A stretch of DNA of 64,000 nucleotides from Sphagnum compactum (GCA_965153455.1 OZ234493.1:15800213-15864212), one strand, 5' to 3'; positions 21,521-34,689 are shown, counted from the first letter of the stretch. Numbers and translations are program-made. The notes: generated by a model from the sequence alone, not told the origin.

Positions 21521-24299
21521 TGACTTTATATATAAGATGTGATTTATTTGGTAGTTAAAATGGAAGAATTCAGTTTTAGACTAAGTTTGTAATTTCAGAC
21601 TTAATGGCCATTCCCCAAAAAAATTGACCTTTTCAAGCATTTGAAACATCTCTCGACCTTTTCTCAATTTGGAAATTGGAGAAGAATTTAAAATTTGAAA
21701 CATAAATTGTATTGTTATGTTATTTAATTTCATAATACTCTTCCAACTTTTCTTCCATTTGTCACATTGTTCATTTGACAACTTCAAATAAGCTAGTTTT
21801 CATTTTTCCCTTTTACCTTTAAGTTGTTCAAAAAATATTTAATTTGAGATTTCAATATGTATCTACTTATTATTTTCTTCGTTTTTGCTATCCAATTGGT
21901 TTGGATTTCAAAAATAAAAAAATAAAATAAATCCTATGTGTATTTTAAATGTGCATTGTCTAAAAAAAAAACTCATTGGAAAATATTGCCTTGTGAATAT
22001 ATTTTATCATTGTAAACATGTTTTGTATAAGAAGCACATGTACCATTCTCAATTTAAAAAAAATATCAAGATTTTAAGACATTAATAACCATTATTTAAA
22101 TTCATACCAACACTATGGATAATGCAACTGAGTGCAAGGTGAAACTTTGGCCATTTCTAACAATTTCCAACCCCAGTTGCATTTGCCTTTTCCTTGGCTA
22201 ATGAAATTTTTTTTTCCTTTCAAAAAAATCTAAAGACTTAAGAGGAACTTGAACTATGCTAATTTGTGCCAATTTTTTTCCATCTATGTAGTTTGGAACA
22301 ACCAAAGGATTACTAATAACCCATTTCCCATTCATGAATGAGACTTCTTCGCTTGACATTTCAATTAGGGTTTGAGATTCTTAAGTATTGTTTGAATGGC
22401 AAAGTTGGGTGTGTAGCCCACATTGCTACAAGTGAGTACATCATGTGACCTTTCCAAACCAAGACACTACTAGCTACATACAAGGTTACAAGACTTCGAA
22501 AGTGAGCTTCCTATAACCAATTTAATGAAACCTTAAACCCTAATTGCAAAAGTCCTCTTTGATGAAAGTTTGGAAAGAAAAACAACATCCATCATTTTGA
22601 TGGTATCACAATGTGGATCTTTGCAAACACATGTATGTGCATGTGGTCATGCATCTTTGTAAAGGGTCATACATTTAAACATTTTTTTCAACATAGGGTG
22701 CTTATAATCCATCAATAAAGGCAATTATTTTTGCAATATCTTCAATGAAGTATTTTTTTGGTATTTTCTTATTTTCTAACTATTTATGATACTTTATAGG
22801 GCATGTGAGCTAGAACATCAAGCCAACATGTGCAACATTAATAATGTTTCTACAAAAATATTCTCTTTGTGAATGGGAAAAACTTTATTGTCATAACCAT
22901 CTTATTGCAAGTGATCTAAAGTTTAAAGTCACTTTAGAATTGTTGTGCCTTACCTTATGTAGGCACCTACATCAATTTGAAAGGCAAGTTGACACTACTA
23001 GCCCATGGGGGTGAAGTGTGAACCTTAAGTTCTAACTTCTAACCTTGGCTTTGGTATTTTAGGCTTGGTATGAATGAGCAACTCATGTGAAAGTACATTA
23101 TCCATCTAAACAAGGTAGCTTGTTTGTTTTGTTTGTCATGTTGAGGTCCTTGAAAGCACAATGGCCCCTACTATGCTCTTGATAATGTTGAAAAGCCATC
23201 AATGAATAAGGGTTGCACCAAGATGTTTTTGGAATGTTGAGACTTGTGATCGATGTTTTCTTTTGTTAGTACAAAATTTTGTCAAAATGAGAAAAAAAAT
23301 TGAGGCTATGAACTTCAACAATTTTTTTTTAAAGAATTTTTAAATAAAAATTCACCCAAAAAACAGGGTTTTTGGACTTGGTTTGCCAAATTTAGAATGC
23401 ATACTCTTGCAGGTTGTCAAATGTAAACAAATTTACCTCAAAAAAATTGTTCCACCTATCCGATAGCCAAATCTAGCAAGATCCTCCTATGATGGTTGCC
23501 AAAGTGGCTAAATCACAAAAGTGAGGGGGGGGAGGAAAGCATGGCTACAAAATAGGAGTTATTGAAATTTTTTAACTAAAATTTTAATAAATGAAAAACT
23601 TTATTAAAATTTAAGGAAAAACTTTAAAATTTTAAAGTTTTTAATAAATGAAAAACTTTATTAAAATTTAAGGAAAAACTTTAAAATTTTAAAGTTTAAC
23701 ATTTTAATAACTTTAAAATTTAAGGAAATCGGTGTGAGCTCTTATACTATTGAAGAGCCCTTGATGAGTGGCATTTGTGGAAGGTGATTTTGTAAACTTT
23801 CGATCGAAAGTGGGGAGGAGATGTTAAATTTGGAGGAGTTTTCATGATTGGAAATTAAATCTAAAATTTTAAAATAATGTTTTCATAATTGAGCTCTATA
23901 GTTAGGGTCCTATTCACAATTGGAACAATTACACACTCCTATCCACACTTACACATGCCCACACTAGTTGCAATACTTTCTTATGACAATTTTCAGGTAG
24001 ATAACTGATGAATAAGCCTTTTAGAGCTGAAAAGTTCAATGACTCATTATTTCATGAGTAGGGTCAAGCCCCATGGTGGGGTGCCATCCCAAAATGAGGG
24101 CCCTAGGATGAGGCCATAGCTGAGTCCACCCTTGCATTTTGAGGAATGGCTCACACCCATGGACTTTACCCATCATAAAGTACAAGGCAAAGGTCATCAC
24201 AAATGGAAGCACATGTAGATTATGAGCCATAAGAGGGGAGTCTTATGGCTACTTACTCCTGTAGAGTAGGAGGGATCTTATGCTTAGATCTTACACCTT
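21521..24299. other. AT-rich intergenic stretch
   Basis: No gene recognised. It contains a two-copy 57-bp direct repeat (23581-23700) built from TTTTAATAAATGAAAAACTT and AAGGAAAAACTTTAAAATTT. The 64-codon minus frame at 24036-24230 is unrecognised. Confidence 0.4.
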
Positions 24300-25035
24300 C
24301 TTGCTTCTACGAGAAGGTGTAAGATCTACTTACTCCTGAAGAGTAGGAGACATCTTACACTTAGACCTAAGGTCGCTCCCACTCTTCAGGATTAAGTAGG
24401 CGTAAGATCCCTCCCACTCTTAATGACTAAGTAGGCCTAAGATCTCTCCTGCTCTTGAGGATTAAGTAGGCGTAAGATCCCTCCCACTTTTCAGGATTAA
24501 GTAGGCCTAAGATCTCTCCCACTCTTGAGGATTAAGTAGGCGTAAGATCCCTCCCCCTCTTAAGGATTAAGTAGGCTTAAGATCTCTCCTGCTCTTAAGG
24601 AGTAAGTAGGCATAAGATCCCTCCCACTCTTAAGGATTAATTAAGCCTAAAGATCCCTCCCACCCTTAAGGACTAAGTAGGCCTAAACATCCCTCCCAGT
24701 CTTAAGGATTAAGTAGGCTACTTAAGATCTCTCCTGCTCTTAAGGAGTAAGTAGGCATAAGATCCCTCCCGCTCTTAAGGATTAAGTAAGCCTAAAGATC
24801 CCTCCCACTCTTAAGGATTAAGTAGGCCCAAACATCCCTCCCTCTCTTAAGGATTAAGTAGGCTTAAGATCTCTCCTGCTTTCAAGGAGTAAGTAGGCAT
24901 AAGATCCCTCCCACTCTTAAGGATTAAGTATGCCTAAATATCCCTCCCACTCTTAAGGATTAAATAAGCCTAAAGATCCCTCCCACTCTTAAGGATTAAG
25001 TAGGCCTAAAGATCCCTCCCACTCTTAAGGATTGA
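24300..25035. repeat. Tandem array, 35-bp unit, about 21 copies
   Basis: A unit of the form CTCTTAAGGATTAAGTAGGC plus CTAAGATCCCTCCCA repeats head to tail. The GATTAAGTAGG phrase falls at 24391, 24426, 24461, 24496, 24531, 24566 and 24601, exactly 35 bp apart; later copies drift by one base. Units differ at a few sites (for example GATCTCTCC or GATCCCTCC, CTTGAGG or CTTAAGG). Confidence 0.9.
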
Positions 25036-27469
25036 ATGTATCCACTAAATGAGGTCTCACTCAAGGAGCTGAATGGACCAGTGTAGGACCTGGGTTCACC
25101 ACTTGCCCTTCCCCCCATCTGTCCATTCTTCTGTGTTTTATTGTTGAAGACATAAGTAATGTCAGAGTGCAGACCAATGCAGAAGAAGCTCCAGGTTCAC
25201 ACACACTCACCCCCAAAAAAAAAAAAAAATAAATAAAATTTAACACTAGAGACAAAATTATGAAGGGATTGCAATTGGGTCCCTCCCATTTCTTGAACAC
25301 TTTTTGTTACCCTTTCCTCTTCTTCCTTGCCTGCCAAAAGCAATTAGAGACCTGGCAGCTTGCAAATGGACAACTGGTGTGCATGTACATTGTCCCCAAT
25401 GGGAGTAATAATCATGAATGAGCCCATCTAATAAGAAGCCCAGCTGCTTTGGGGATGGAGGGAAGGGGGGGCCAGGGGACAGGGGTCTGGATGAGGAAGA
25501 ATACCTATAAATGATTCTCACTATATAATGTTGTGTAGGGTTTAAGCTTTCACAACCTATCCCATGTTGTGTAGGGTTTAAGGCTGTGTCACAACCTATC
25601 TCATGTTGTGTAGGGTTTAGGGCTTTTGATGAAATCACATTTTGATGAAATAAATATGCAAAGCATTTCAAGTGTTGGTGGAATATATATAACAACCCTG
25701 TTTTAGTATCAAGCAGCCCTGTTTTTGGTGTGAAAGTTTGCACTGTTGCCAAATTTTTGGCAGTTTTTTTTTTTTTTTTTGGTCTCAAATTTAAGAATTA
25801 TTTTTTTAAAGGCGAAATTTCAAAAAATAATAATAATTGGCAGATTTCTAGACATGGTTCAATTAGGTAGCAAGAAAACATAAGGATATTTTTAAAAATT
25901 CATTTCAAAAAGTGGATACTATATATATATAGTAGCAAATCATCTTTGTATTCAAGATTAAAGGAAATGAGACCACACACAAAAATTTAAAGCAAATCCT
26001 TTAAGTCTAAATAAATAAATAAATAACAAACAAACAAACTTGAAGACCAAATATTAAAAAAGCCTGTGAAAAAAATACACAGAAGTGAAAGAACTGAATA
26101 TTTAAAAAACAATAAAACCAGAAGTATAAGCAGTCTTCATTCATTTTATCGTTTACAATTTTGTGATGTAGCCAAACTGGCAATCATCCACAAGAATATT
26201 TAGTCAAATTTGGCTATAGACCAAATAAGAAAGTAGGAAATTTTTAAGAATCCTTTTATATTTTGGCTACCTGCAGGAACATGTTGTAGAAATCTGGGCC
26301 TCTATCTTTAAAAACTTGAAATTTGATGAATTGGGGCCATTTTTCCACTAAAAACTCCTTTATAGGTGTAAAAATCATATTTTTCAGGTCCAAAAATAAT
26401 AATAAATTACCCCCCCCCCCTCCCCCCACCCCCAAAAGAAAAAAATTAAAAATCAAAAAATAAAACACTGGGACACACATTAGAATAGTAGTTAGAATAG
26501 ATAGGAACACAAGTATTGTCATGTTCTTTAATTTTTTAGATAACTAATGCAACAAAAATAGGGTGCCCACATGTAGGTCCCAATAGCCAGAAATAAGATA
26601 TTATTTTATAGTTGGTTGGATTTTGGTGGGTACAATTTTGGACTTGGAACCAAAAAGTTGTGGGGTGAGAGCTGGGGACCTAAAATTGTACTCTTTTAGG
26701 CTGCTAAATTTCAAAATTAAAAATTAGAGAAAGAATTGATTTTTTAGGTTTTCATTCGCCAAAAGTGAGACCCAAAATTAAATTAAATTAGATTAAAATT
26801 GCCAGATTCATATATTTGGTTTTCATTGTGTAGCCAAAAATATAGAAGGATGATTAAAGATTTGAACTTTATCTCTCATTTATAGCCATATTTGGCTAAA
26901 TCTTACTAAAGATGAACACCATTTCTTCTCCATCTTCCTATGGATGATCGCCACTTTGGCTACAAATGAAAATTCCTTGAAAAACAAACCCTCAAAATTT
27001 TTGAGGTTTTTAGTTTTAGCCATGGTACCTACCAGTGTAAGTGCTGGTTGACTCACCTAAGGTTAAATGGTACCTTACTATGGTATCTATCTGGTTTCAT
27101 CATTTCTCATGATTTTGTTTGAACTTGCCATAAAGGAGAAAAACAATTACACAATGAAATCCCCCCCCCCCTCTCTCTTCCCACCTGCCTGACACTTAGT
27201 ACCAGATTGCCCCTTCTAGTGGAACTGGAAAGCTAAGGGGAAAAAACACACACATAAGTACACTCTATCTGCTCCCCTCATCAACATAAGCAATGATCTT
27301 TGTTTTTGGGTTGCTTTGTGCATCAACAATAGAAGAGAATTGAATTGATGTTGTTCCAATGTTGGGGTTGCAAAAGAGTGTGTCCATTGATTGATGATGG
27401 TGTTTCCAAATAGGTTATGGAAGAAAAATTTACAAATCATAAAAGACCTACTCCCATTATTTTAGTGTG
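25036..27469. other. Intergenic stretch with small repeats
   Basis: Includes a three-copy tandem of about 45 bp with ATGTTGTGTAGGGTTTAAG and CACAACCTATC (25527-25625) and several homopolymer runs. The open frame at 25258-25788 (minus, 176 codons) owes its length to these repeats. At 26156-26420 lies one copy of a dispersed repeat whose other copy is at 29735-29960: both share TTTGTGATGTAG.CAAACT, TATTTTGGCTACCT and AGGGCCAT-like text in the same order. No gene supported. Confidence 0.45.
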
Positions 27470-27793
27470 TAATTGGAGGTCATGGCAAAACCCTACACCC
27501 TAATTAGTGAAAGGTCATGGCAAAACCCTACAACCTAATTAGTGAAACACCATGGCAAAACCCTACACCCTAATTAGTCAAAGGTCATGGCAAAACCCTA
27601 CACCCTAACTAGTCAAACACCATGGCAAAACCCTACACCCTAATTAGTCAAAGGTCATGGCAAAACCCTACACCCTAACTAGTCAAACACCATGGCAAAA
27701 CCCTACACCCTAATTAGTCAAAGGTCATGGCAAAACCCTACACCCTAACTAGTCAAACACCATGGCAAAACCCTACACCCTAATTAGTGAATT
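27470..27793. repeat. Tandem array, 35-bp unit, nine copies with a 70-bp alternation
   Basis: CATGGCAAAACCCTACACCC starts at 27481, 27516, 27551, 27586, 27621, 27656, 27691, 27726 and 27761, exactly 35 bp apart. Units alternate between AAAGGT and AAACAC just before CATGG, and mostly between TAATTAG and TAACTAG after it, which makes a 70-bp higher-order period. The telomere-like CCCTA words are part of the unit. Confidence 0.95.
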
Positions 27794-27794
27794 T

Positions 27795-27985
27795 TTGACA
27801 ACTACACTTTCTTGTGTTGTGTAACAAAAAATTTCAAATTGAGGTTCCCAAAATTGGTTTTCTCCTACACCCTAAAACCTTAACAACTTTAGGGAGTGAA
27901 GTTGTACAACTACACTTTCTTGTGATTATGTGTAACCAAAAAATTGCAAATTGAGGTTCCCAAAACTGGTTTTCTTAAGAGACTT
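27795..27985. repeat. Two-copy direct repeat, 108-bp spacing
   Basis: CAACTACACTTTCTTGTG followed by GTGTAAC.AAAAAATT and AAATTGAGGTTCCCAAAA starts at 27799 and again at 27907. It directly follows the 35-bp array. Confidence 0.7.
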
Positions 27986-29260
27986 AAGTTTTATTCTAAG
28001 GTGCATTTAAGACTTTGTTTGGGCAATCTCACTTGAATGCATGGTAAACAAAAAAAGAAAAAAGCTTGTGTTGAAATCTTCTAGTTGATTGAGTCAGTAA
28101 GTATTCAAAAACCCAACAATTAGTAAGGCATTATTATTTAGAGCACCTCAAATTCCAAATTCCCCCAAGAGGGTGAAAACTTACTTACAAGAGTTATATA
28201 TATTCATCTCTTAAGGCTTGTCAGCTACTTTTCAAATGGGTTAGGGTTTTTGGAATGGACCTTCTTGGGTTTAGGGTTTTAGGGTCCCCTCTTTTTCCTT
28301 GACATAGTAATAATAATAAATCTAGTAGGTAGATTTACCCTTTTTTTTCTTTCCACCTAAATAAATAAATAAATTTAAATAAATTTATAAAGGATAATAA
28401 GCTCCTTTCTTGATTTAGAAAAGAAAAAAGCATGCCCATGGTATTTACCTTCTTTTTTTTGTGAAAAATAGGATATTATCATTATTATTTATTTATTTAT
28501 TTACTAGGTTTCTTTCTAAACTCCTTTTATTTCTTTTTCTTTTTTAAATAAATTTCTTCTTCCTTCCTTTCCTTTCCTTCCTTCCTTCAACTGTTATCAC
28601 TACTGTCAACCTCTATAATAAATAGAGAGGCTGGAATTGAAATCAATGTGGGGAAGAGCATTGAATGTGCTACAAGCTAAGACTTTAATGTCATCTGGCA
28701 GTTTTATTTTCTGGGGGGGGGGGGGCGGTGGTGTGTTTTGAAATAATATCCCCAACTGTACATTATTGTAAGGTAATGAGCCTTTTGTTTATTTATTTAT
28801 TTATTTATTTATATTTATTTATTAAGTGCCTTTATTAATGAGGCACACTTTACAAGACAAAAATACAGAACATCTATTTCCAGTTTTTTTCTACAGAAAT
28901 CATCATCATCATCATTTATCATCCTCATCATTATCATCAGTTTAATAGATTCTCAGTGAGTCCTTTATTTTTCTGTTGAAATTTTGCTGCAGAGAATCCC
29001 ATTTTGCAGAAGGGCTCTCTCTCTCTCTCTCTCTCTCCCTCCCTGGACAATAAGCTAGGTTTTCATCCATCCTTGGAGAAGAATCAGTCATAAAAAACCA
29101 GTCATGCCTTCCTTCATCCACATCATAAAAATTGACATAAGCAGCCCCCTTATAATGTACACTAATCAAACCATAAATAAATAAATAAATAAATAAGTGA
29201 TATGGATGACACTACAACAACTTTCCACTACCCATCCAATTTTATTAGGGTTAAACCCCT
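27986..29260. other. AT-rich stretch with microsatellites
   Basis: Carries TTTA/TAAA runs (about 28360, 28485, 28790, 29175), a poly-G run (about 28715), an ATC run (about 28900) and a CT run (about 29011-29043). No gene recognised. Confidence 0.5.
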
Positions 29261-29261
29261 C

Positions 29262-29312
29262 CCGTGCCCTAAACCCTAAACCCTAATCCCTAAATTCTAA
29301 ACCCTAAACCTG
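29262..29312. repeat. Interstitial telomere-like repeat
   Basis: Several imperfect CCCTAAA units (CCCTAAACCCTAAACCCTAA and variants). Too short and degenerate for a telomere, and flanked by ordinary sequence on both sides. Confidence 0.6.
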
Positions 29313-29629
29313 GGCACAAAACAATCTACATTACTTTGCTAGTGTATCTTTAGAGTGTGTCACAAAGCATGAAATGCTTGTGAGCTTTTTGAAAAGAGTA
29401 ACACCCGCACAGAGATTGGAAGTGGGCATTTCATTTGGGTTTGTTTTTTTAATTGTGGGTACCGACTAGGTATGACCGGAATTTTTTTTAAAAAATTGAT
29501 GGTGGTTTTTACACCATGTAAATCCCTAGTCCTAGGGCTTTACCCTACACATAAAACATGGGAATCTTGAAAAATAAGCCCCCCACCAAAAAAAAAAGCT
29601 TAAACCCCTATGTACCAATAGCCACAGTC

Positions 29630-30480
29630 CAAGATGGATTCAAACAAACTTGTCGAAGGCATGGGCCATTGGATAAACCAAAGTGAATTTCAACAAATTA
29701 AGGAATGAGACATTAGGAATTAGTTATTGTGCACCATATCCATTTTGTGATGTAGGCAAACTAATGATAATCCACCAAAAGATTTAATCAAATTTTAAGG
29801 ATAGACCAAACATGAAATTAAAAAAATTTAAGAAACCTTTCATATTTTGGCTACCTATTGGAACCCCACTATAGAAATGTTACAAGTTTTTAATTTTTGA
29901 AATTTCACAAAATAGGGCCATATTTTTTTCACAAAATCCCAAGAATTCATGTTTTCAGCTTTAAAAATTTAAAAAAAATGAAACAAAAGAATTTGATTGT
30001 GCATCAGCTATTATTATAACCTCCAATTAAACCTTAATACTAGTTATCCTTCAGTATGGACCAAAGAAAGCAAAGTGAATTTGAACATCTGTTTGCAACG
30101 AATGAGGAATCAAACAAAGCAAAGCAAAAAGAGTGAATCCATCAACAAATTGGGCATCAATTAGTATCATAACCTCCAATGAAACCTTAAGGTTAACTAA
30201 CTTTAATATGGGGCATTGGATAAAACAAAGTGAATTTGAACAAAACCATGTGTGACCAATGATGAATCAAACAAAGCAAAATGAGCAAATCCATGTGCAT
30301 ATGCATACAACCAATTGAGCATCAACTATTATCATAACTTTCAAGTAAACCCTAAGGTTACTTAACTTTGAAATAGGGGGCATTGGATAAAGCAAAGTTA
30401 ATTTGAACAAATCCATGTGCAAATTCCAATGAGGAATCAAACAAAGCAATCCAAGTGTTGAGTTGAGAGAAGGGGCAAGA
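29630..30480. repeat. Degenerate tandem array, about 150-165 bp, with a dispersed repeat inside
   Basis: The phrase AAAGTGAATTTGAACAAA, with GGGGCATTGGATAAA before it and GAGGAATCAAACAAAGCAAA after it, recurs near 29680, 30070, 30228 and 30388, along with GCATCAA.TATTATCATAACCT. The earliest copy is separated from the rest by the dispersed repeat at 29735-29960 (partner at 26156-26420). Short minus-strand frames here are repeat products. Confidence 0.6.
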
Positions 30481-30540
30481 AACAAACCAGAGCAAATTGT
30501 TGGGAACTAGGCTATATGGACGCCAAAACAAACCAAGCAA

Positions 30541-31011
30541 TTGAATTGAATTGAAGTGAAGTGAAGTGAAGTGAGGCTTACTTTAAATGACATGATTTCT
30601 TATAAGTAGCACATGTTCAAGGTCTGACAATATTTTCAAAACTTGTAAAATAATTTGTTCCTGAGCTGGTGTAAGTAAGTAGAAGCCTAGCAACATAAGG
30701 AGGAGGGAATTGAGTTTAATCATATGATGATGGTTTGTACTATTGGACATCCACATTGGGTTAAAAGAAAGAAAGAATGTTGGGTGTCAAGGTTGTTGGA
30801 GGCATGCAAATAAGTAGAAAATTGTAGTCATGAGGGAGGGAGGTAGGGAGGGAGTGAGGAGATGATAGTAAGGTAATAAGACAAACAATTACACCTGTTT
30901 GAGTTGAGGCTCTCTCCCTTGAGGTCCAACAAAAGGCTTGTCAGCCCAACTTACAATTTTGCAAATCTGGCATTCATGTGTCCATTTTGGCAGTCGTTTT
31001 ATGATACTGGC

Positions 31012-31042
<31 letters not shown>

Positions 31043-31075
31043 CTCTCTCTCTCTCTCTCTCTCTCCCTCCCTCCC
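30541..31075. repeat. Microsatellite-bearing stretch
   Basis: GAAGT repeats (about 30551-30573), GAGG runs (about 30833-30860), then a CA run followed directly by a CT run (about 31018-31066). No gene recognised. Confidence 0.6.
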
Positions 31076-31149
31076 CAACTCTTGCAAGTCAGCTTAAATC
31101 CTCATTGGAAATAAATGGCACATGCTAAATCATAACTTGGTGTGGTACG

Positions 31150-31570
31150 GCTATTAAGAATTTTTTTCTTCGTGAAGCACTTGAAGAAAATTCTTACATG
31201 TATTTGGAATTTTGTGAATATCCATTCCGGAAAAGAGGAGGATTTAAAAGAGGAGGATTTTTTGTGAAGCGCTTGAAGAAAATTCCCAAGTATATTCGGA
31301 ATTTGTGAATATCCATTCCGAAAAAGAGGAGGATTTTTTGTGAAGCGCTTGAAGAAAATTCCCAAGTGTAATTCGGAATTTGTGAATATCTATTCTGGAA
31401 AAGAGGAGGATTTTTTGTGAAGCGCTTGAAGAAAATTCCTTTAGTGTATTCGGAATTTGTGAATATCTATTCGGGAAAAGAGGAGGATCTTTCATGAAGT
31501 GCTTGAAGAAAATTCCTAAGTGTACTCAGAATTTGTGAATATCCATTCCAAAAAAGAGGAAGAATATTAT
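31150..31570. repeat. Tandem array, 76-77 bp unit, five copies
   Basis: TGTGAAGCGCTTGAAGAAAA, then GTGTATTCGGAATTTGTGAA, ATCCATTCCG and AAAAGAGGAGGATTT repeat from about 31171, 31263, 31339, 31416 and 31493. The gap between the first two copies is about 92 bp because of a small duplication (AAAAGAGGAGGATTT). Minus-strand frames that look like repetitive proteins come from this array; the unit is not a multiple of three, so no constant protein repeat is kept. Confidence 0.85.
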
Positions 31571-31892
31571 GTATTAATATTACATCTATTCCTTAAGAGT
31601 GCGAGGTCCAGTTTTTTTTTTTTCCCCCCCCCTTTTTGTGGCCGTCACTTGGTGACAATAAAAAAAGGCATGTAATTCATACAAAGGATTTTTTTGAAAG
31701 GAATCCCCCAAATTTGCCAAATTTTGAGGAAAGAATAATTTGAAACTGTCATATATCATAGGATGTGGCCAAAATATTGCAAGGTTCCAAAATTTTCTAC
31801 TTTCCTCTTTGAAACTTGAGACAAATCTGGCTACTAAGTCCTCTTGTGGCATGATTGACGGTCCACCTACATCCAAAATTGAAGAAAAAAAA

Positions 31893-31998
31893 TCATGGTG
31901 GGAGGTATCTTACACTTATAAGCCTCTTCCTATTATAAAATAATAATTCCTATTATAAATCATGGTGGGAGGTATCTTACACTTATAAGCCTCTTCTT
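31893..31998. repeat. Two-copy direct repeat, about 65 bp
   Basis: ATCATGGTGGGAGGTATCTT followed by ACACTTATAAGCCTCTTC occurs twice, near 31892 and 31957. Confidence 0.7.
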
Positions 31999-31999
31999 A

Positions 32000-34680
32000 T
32001 TCTAAAATTTGTTTGAATTTTTCAATGACAAAGGTTATTCAAAATTGAATATCTTCTCCATCTTCGGTCTAGAATTTTAGAAAACTACCTCCAAAAAATC
32101 CCACTCATTAAGGACTTTCCAACAATACCAAGAGCTCACCACAATTTCTGTTAAAAAAAAATTATTTTTGATTTTTAAAATTTTCTTTGACAAAGTTGTT
32201 GAATATTCAAAAACTCTTGCACCATAGATCTAAATATTATGAAACCGTCGCAATGCACCCCTACTCATTGAGGGCTTTCCAAGGGTGCCAAAAGCATGGT
32301 GGGGAGGGCAGTCGGGTTTGGGAGATCCACCAAACAATCTACCTATGTTGTCCTTAGAAAAAAAATAATGGTCTGCTCTGAGTCCAAAATTTAACATTTC
32401 CAGGGTTAAATGTAACCACTTAGAGGCCTCATGCAAGAAGGTGAAGATGCCAATAGTAGGTGCTGGTCCAGCCTAACCCTACTCAGGAACCCTAATTGGG
32501 AAAGCTGAGAATATTTCAAAATGGATCTCCAAATTATCAAGCAATGTGAGTTGTTGATGAACACACTAGGTTGAATCATGCAGCAACAAAAGACAATAAT
32601 AGCAAAGCAAATGCAACCTCTCCCATACTTCTGATTACTCACTGTAAGCCACCATGATCTGGTTGGCTCAAATTTCAGAGGATGTACCATCTCTCAACTG
32701 GTTGAGAGTTGTTGGAGGGCATGTTGCTTGCTTTACATAAGACAGATATCCACATCAATCCGTGCAATAGAGTGATAGTGCATTCATACCCACAATTTGG
32801 TCCTGAGAATGATCCCTATGAAGTGACTTATTTAACCTGAGAATGGTGAAGTGAGTTAGGGTCAAATTGTGACTACCGCCTTCCCTCCCCACATTCTCAA
32901 TCACCCAACACAAAGAAAGCTACCCTGCAACACCTAGTTGAACACACCAAGCTCAAGCATTAGCTCCAAAAAAGAGACAGCAGATTGAGAACAAACTTTA
33001 CTTTGACTATGTTAGCTTCTAGAAATCTCATATAGCTAGAGCACAAATTTAGTTCAAACTATGGTGGCAATGGGCACCCCTCCTTCCCTTAGCCTTCTGA
33101 TGTCTAAGTGGACTCCACTTGCACTGAGCTCATTGTAAACATTCCTACTCCAGAAGCATCAACAACTGCCATTTTGAATTATAGCAGCTACAGTACAAAC
33201 TTGCCTTTTGCATTAACTTGCCGAATGTATCTTTATCTGAATAAGTCTGCCGATGAAGTTCACTAACAGGAACTGGATTTGCACCATGCAGGATTCTAGT
33301 GCTTCAGCTGCTACAACTGTCCCCTCAAAATTTCTCACAAGTAAACATTATCTTCTCTCAATAGACGTGAGTAACGAGCAAAGCAGGATTGCAATGAAAC
33401 TTCAAGATTAAGATCAATATGGCCATTGTAGCAAGAAGCACTTACTCCAAACCAAAGCCACAAGCTTCCACAAGTGTGTCCCCAGTGAATACTTAGTGGC
33501 ATGGTGCACCTACAACTCAAAAGGCTCTTCTTGCAGAGCTGCAGTAAACAGATAATATGCAAACATGCATATGTTTTGACACCCACCTACTGCTCTTCAC
33601 CTCCCCACACTTCACCTGTATATCACAAATGATTCCTCCTGAATTGATGTCTTTGCCTGAACTTTGGCTAATTGTTGGCTTGCACGTGGTCCTGGGGCTC
33701 CAAAACCTCTTGCAAAGCAAAGAAAAGCTTGCTTAAAAGTAAGCAATGATGCCAAAAAGGAGAAGAGACCAAGAAATATTTTGGTGTCTCCATGCTTGCT
33801 GCAGTTTCCAAAGAACATGTGAGATTTCTTTACAAAACCTGGGAAGAGATAGAAACTTCAGCAGAGTCCGTACTCCCTGCATCCCTGATCACAGGATTCC
33901 CCTCCAAGAACCACTGGAACAGGGACAGAAGAATCATAGTTGAAGCAGCAGCTCCTCTGTGCTTTTCAGCTAACACTTTGGAACACCTGATGGTCTGTCA
34001 TTCACCAAGTGGCATGCTGCAAGGATGCAACAGCAGGAGTCCAGTTTTCCATGTTTGGAGCCAGACAGGCACAAATGTGAGCTTGGAAGCAAGTGAGAAG
34101 CATAAAAAGAAAGTGGAACAGGGACAAAAGGACAATGAGAAGACTTCCAGAGTGTACTCCATGACCACCTACATATTGCCTGGATCGTGTAGCCCTCAGC
34201 CACACATTGATATTCTCCAACTTCAATAACAATTTTATGAACCTTAGATCCTGATGAGGTACCCAGAAGGAACATGCAGAAATCTCACTTCCACATTCAC
34301 TAGAACCAGAAGAAGTTGGATCTCTTGTCAGAATGTCTCCTCACCCTTAGGGTTTTGGCTTGCTTACTTTGTTGAACATGGACCTCGTAGACTACTGAAA
34401 TTCTGTATTCTAAGAGAAAATTTGGCAACACTACTGATATGTACTGTAATAGAAGCCGCATTAATGGAACTCTAGTTAAGAGATGATTGTTGCTCTCTCC
34501 TGCACGGTTCTAGTAGTAGCCAGCAATTTGTACTCTTGGGCAGCATTTTTCCCAATGGCCAAAGGAAGCCGAAGATATACCACATTATCTGATCACAAAG
34601 AACACATGTCAAATCACACATTAACCTCAGCATCTGTGTGTCATCCTTCAATAAAAACTGCACAACCAATTCTGTTGAAC
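32000..34680. other. Unassigned stretch of mixed base composition
   Basis: From about 32440 to 34680 the sequence is less AT-rich and more complex than typical intergenic DNA here. It has many medium-length frames on both strands (for example 33792-34229 plus, 33970-34275 minus), none with a family I recognise. It could be a non-coding transcription unit, an old element or a decayed gene. No coherent exon chain could be built. Confidence 0.3.
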
Positions 34681-34689
34681 AGAGAGATC

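Noticed and set aside
24300-25035. CRISPR-like regular array
   Set aside because: Units are contiguous with no unique spacers, in a plant nuclear context; it is a minisatellite.
29262-29312. True telomere or chromosome end
   Set aside because: Only a few imperfect CCCTAAA units, with ordinary sequence on both sides.
31102-31495. Minus-strand frames that look like repetitive proteins
   Set aside because: Come from the 76-77 bp array, whose period is not a multiple of three.
33792-34275. Possible gene on either strand in the GC-richer stretch
   Set aside because: Frames on both strands lack motifs and no exon chain with consistent phases could be built.
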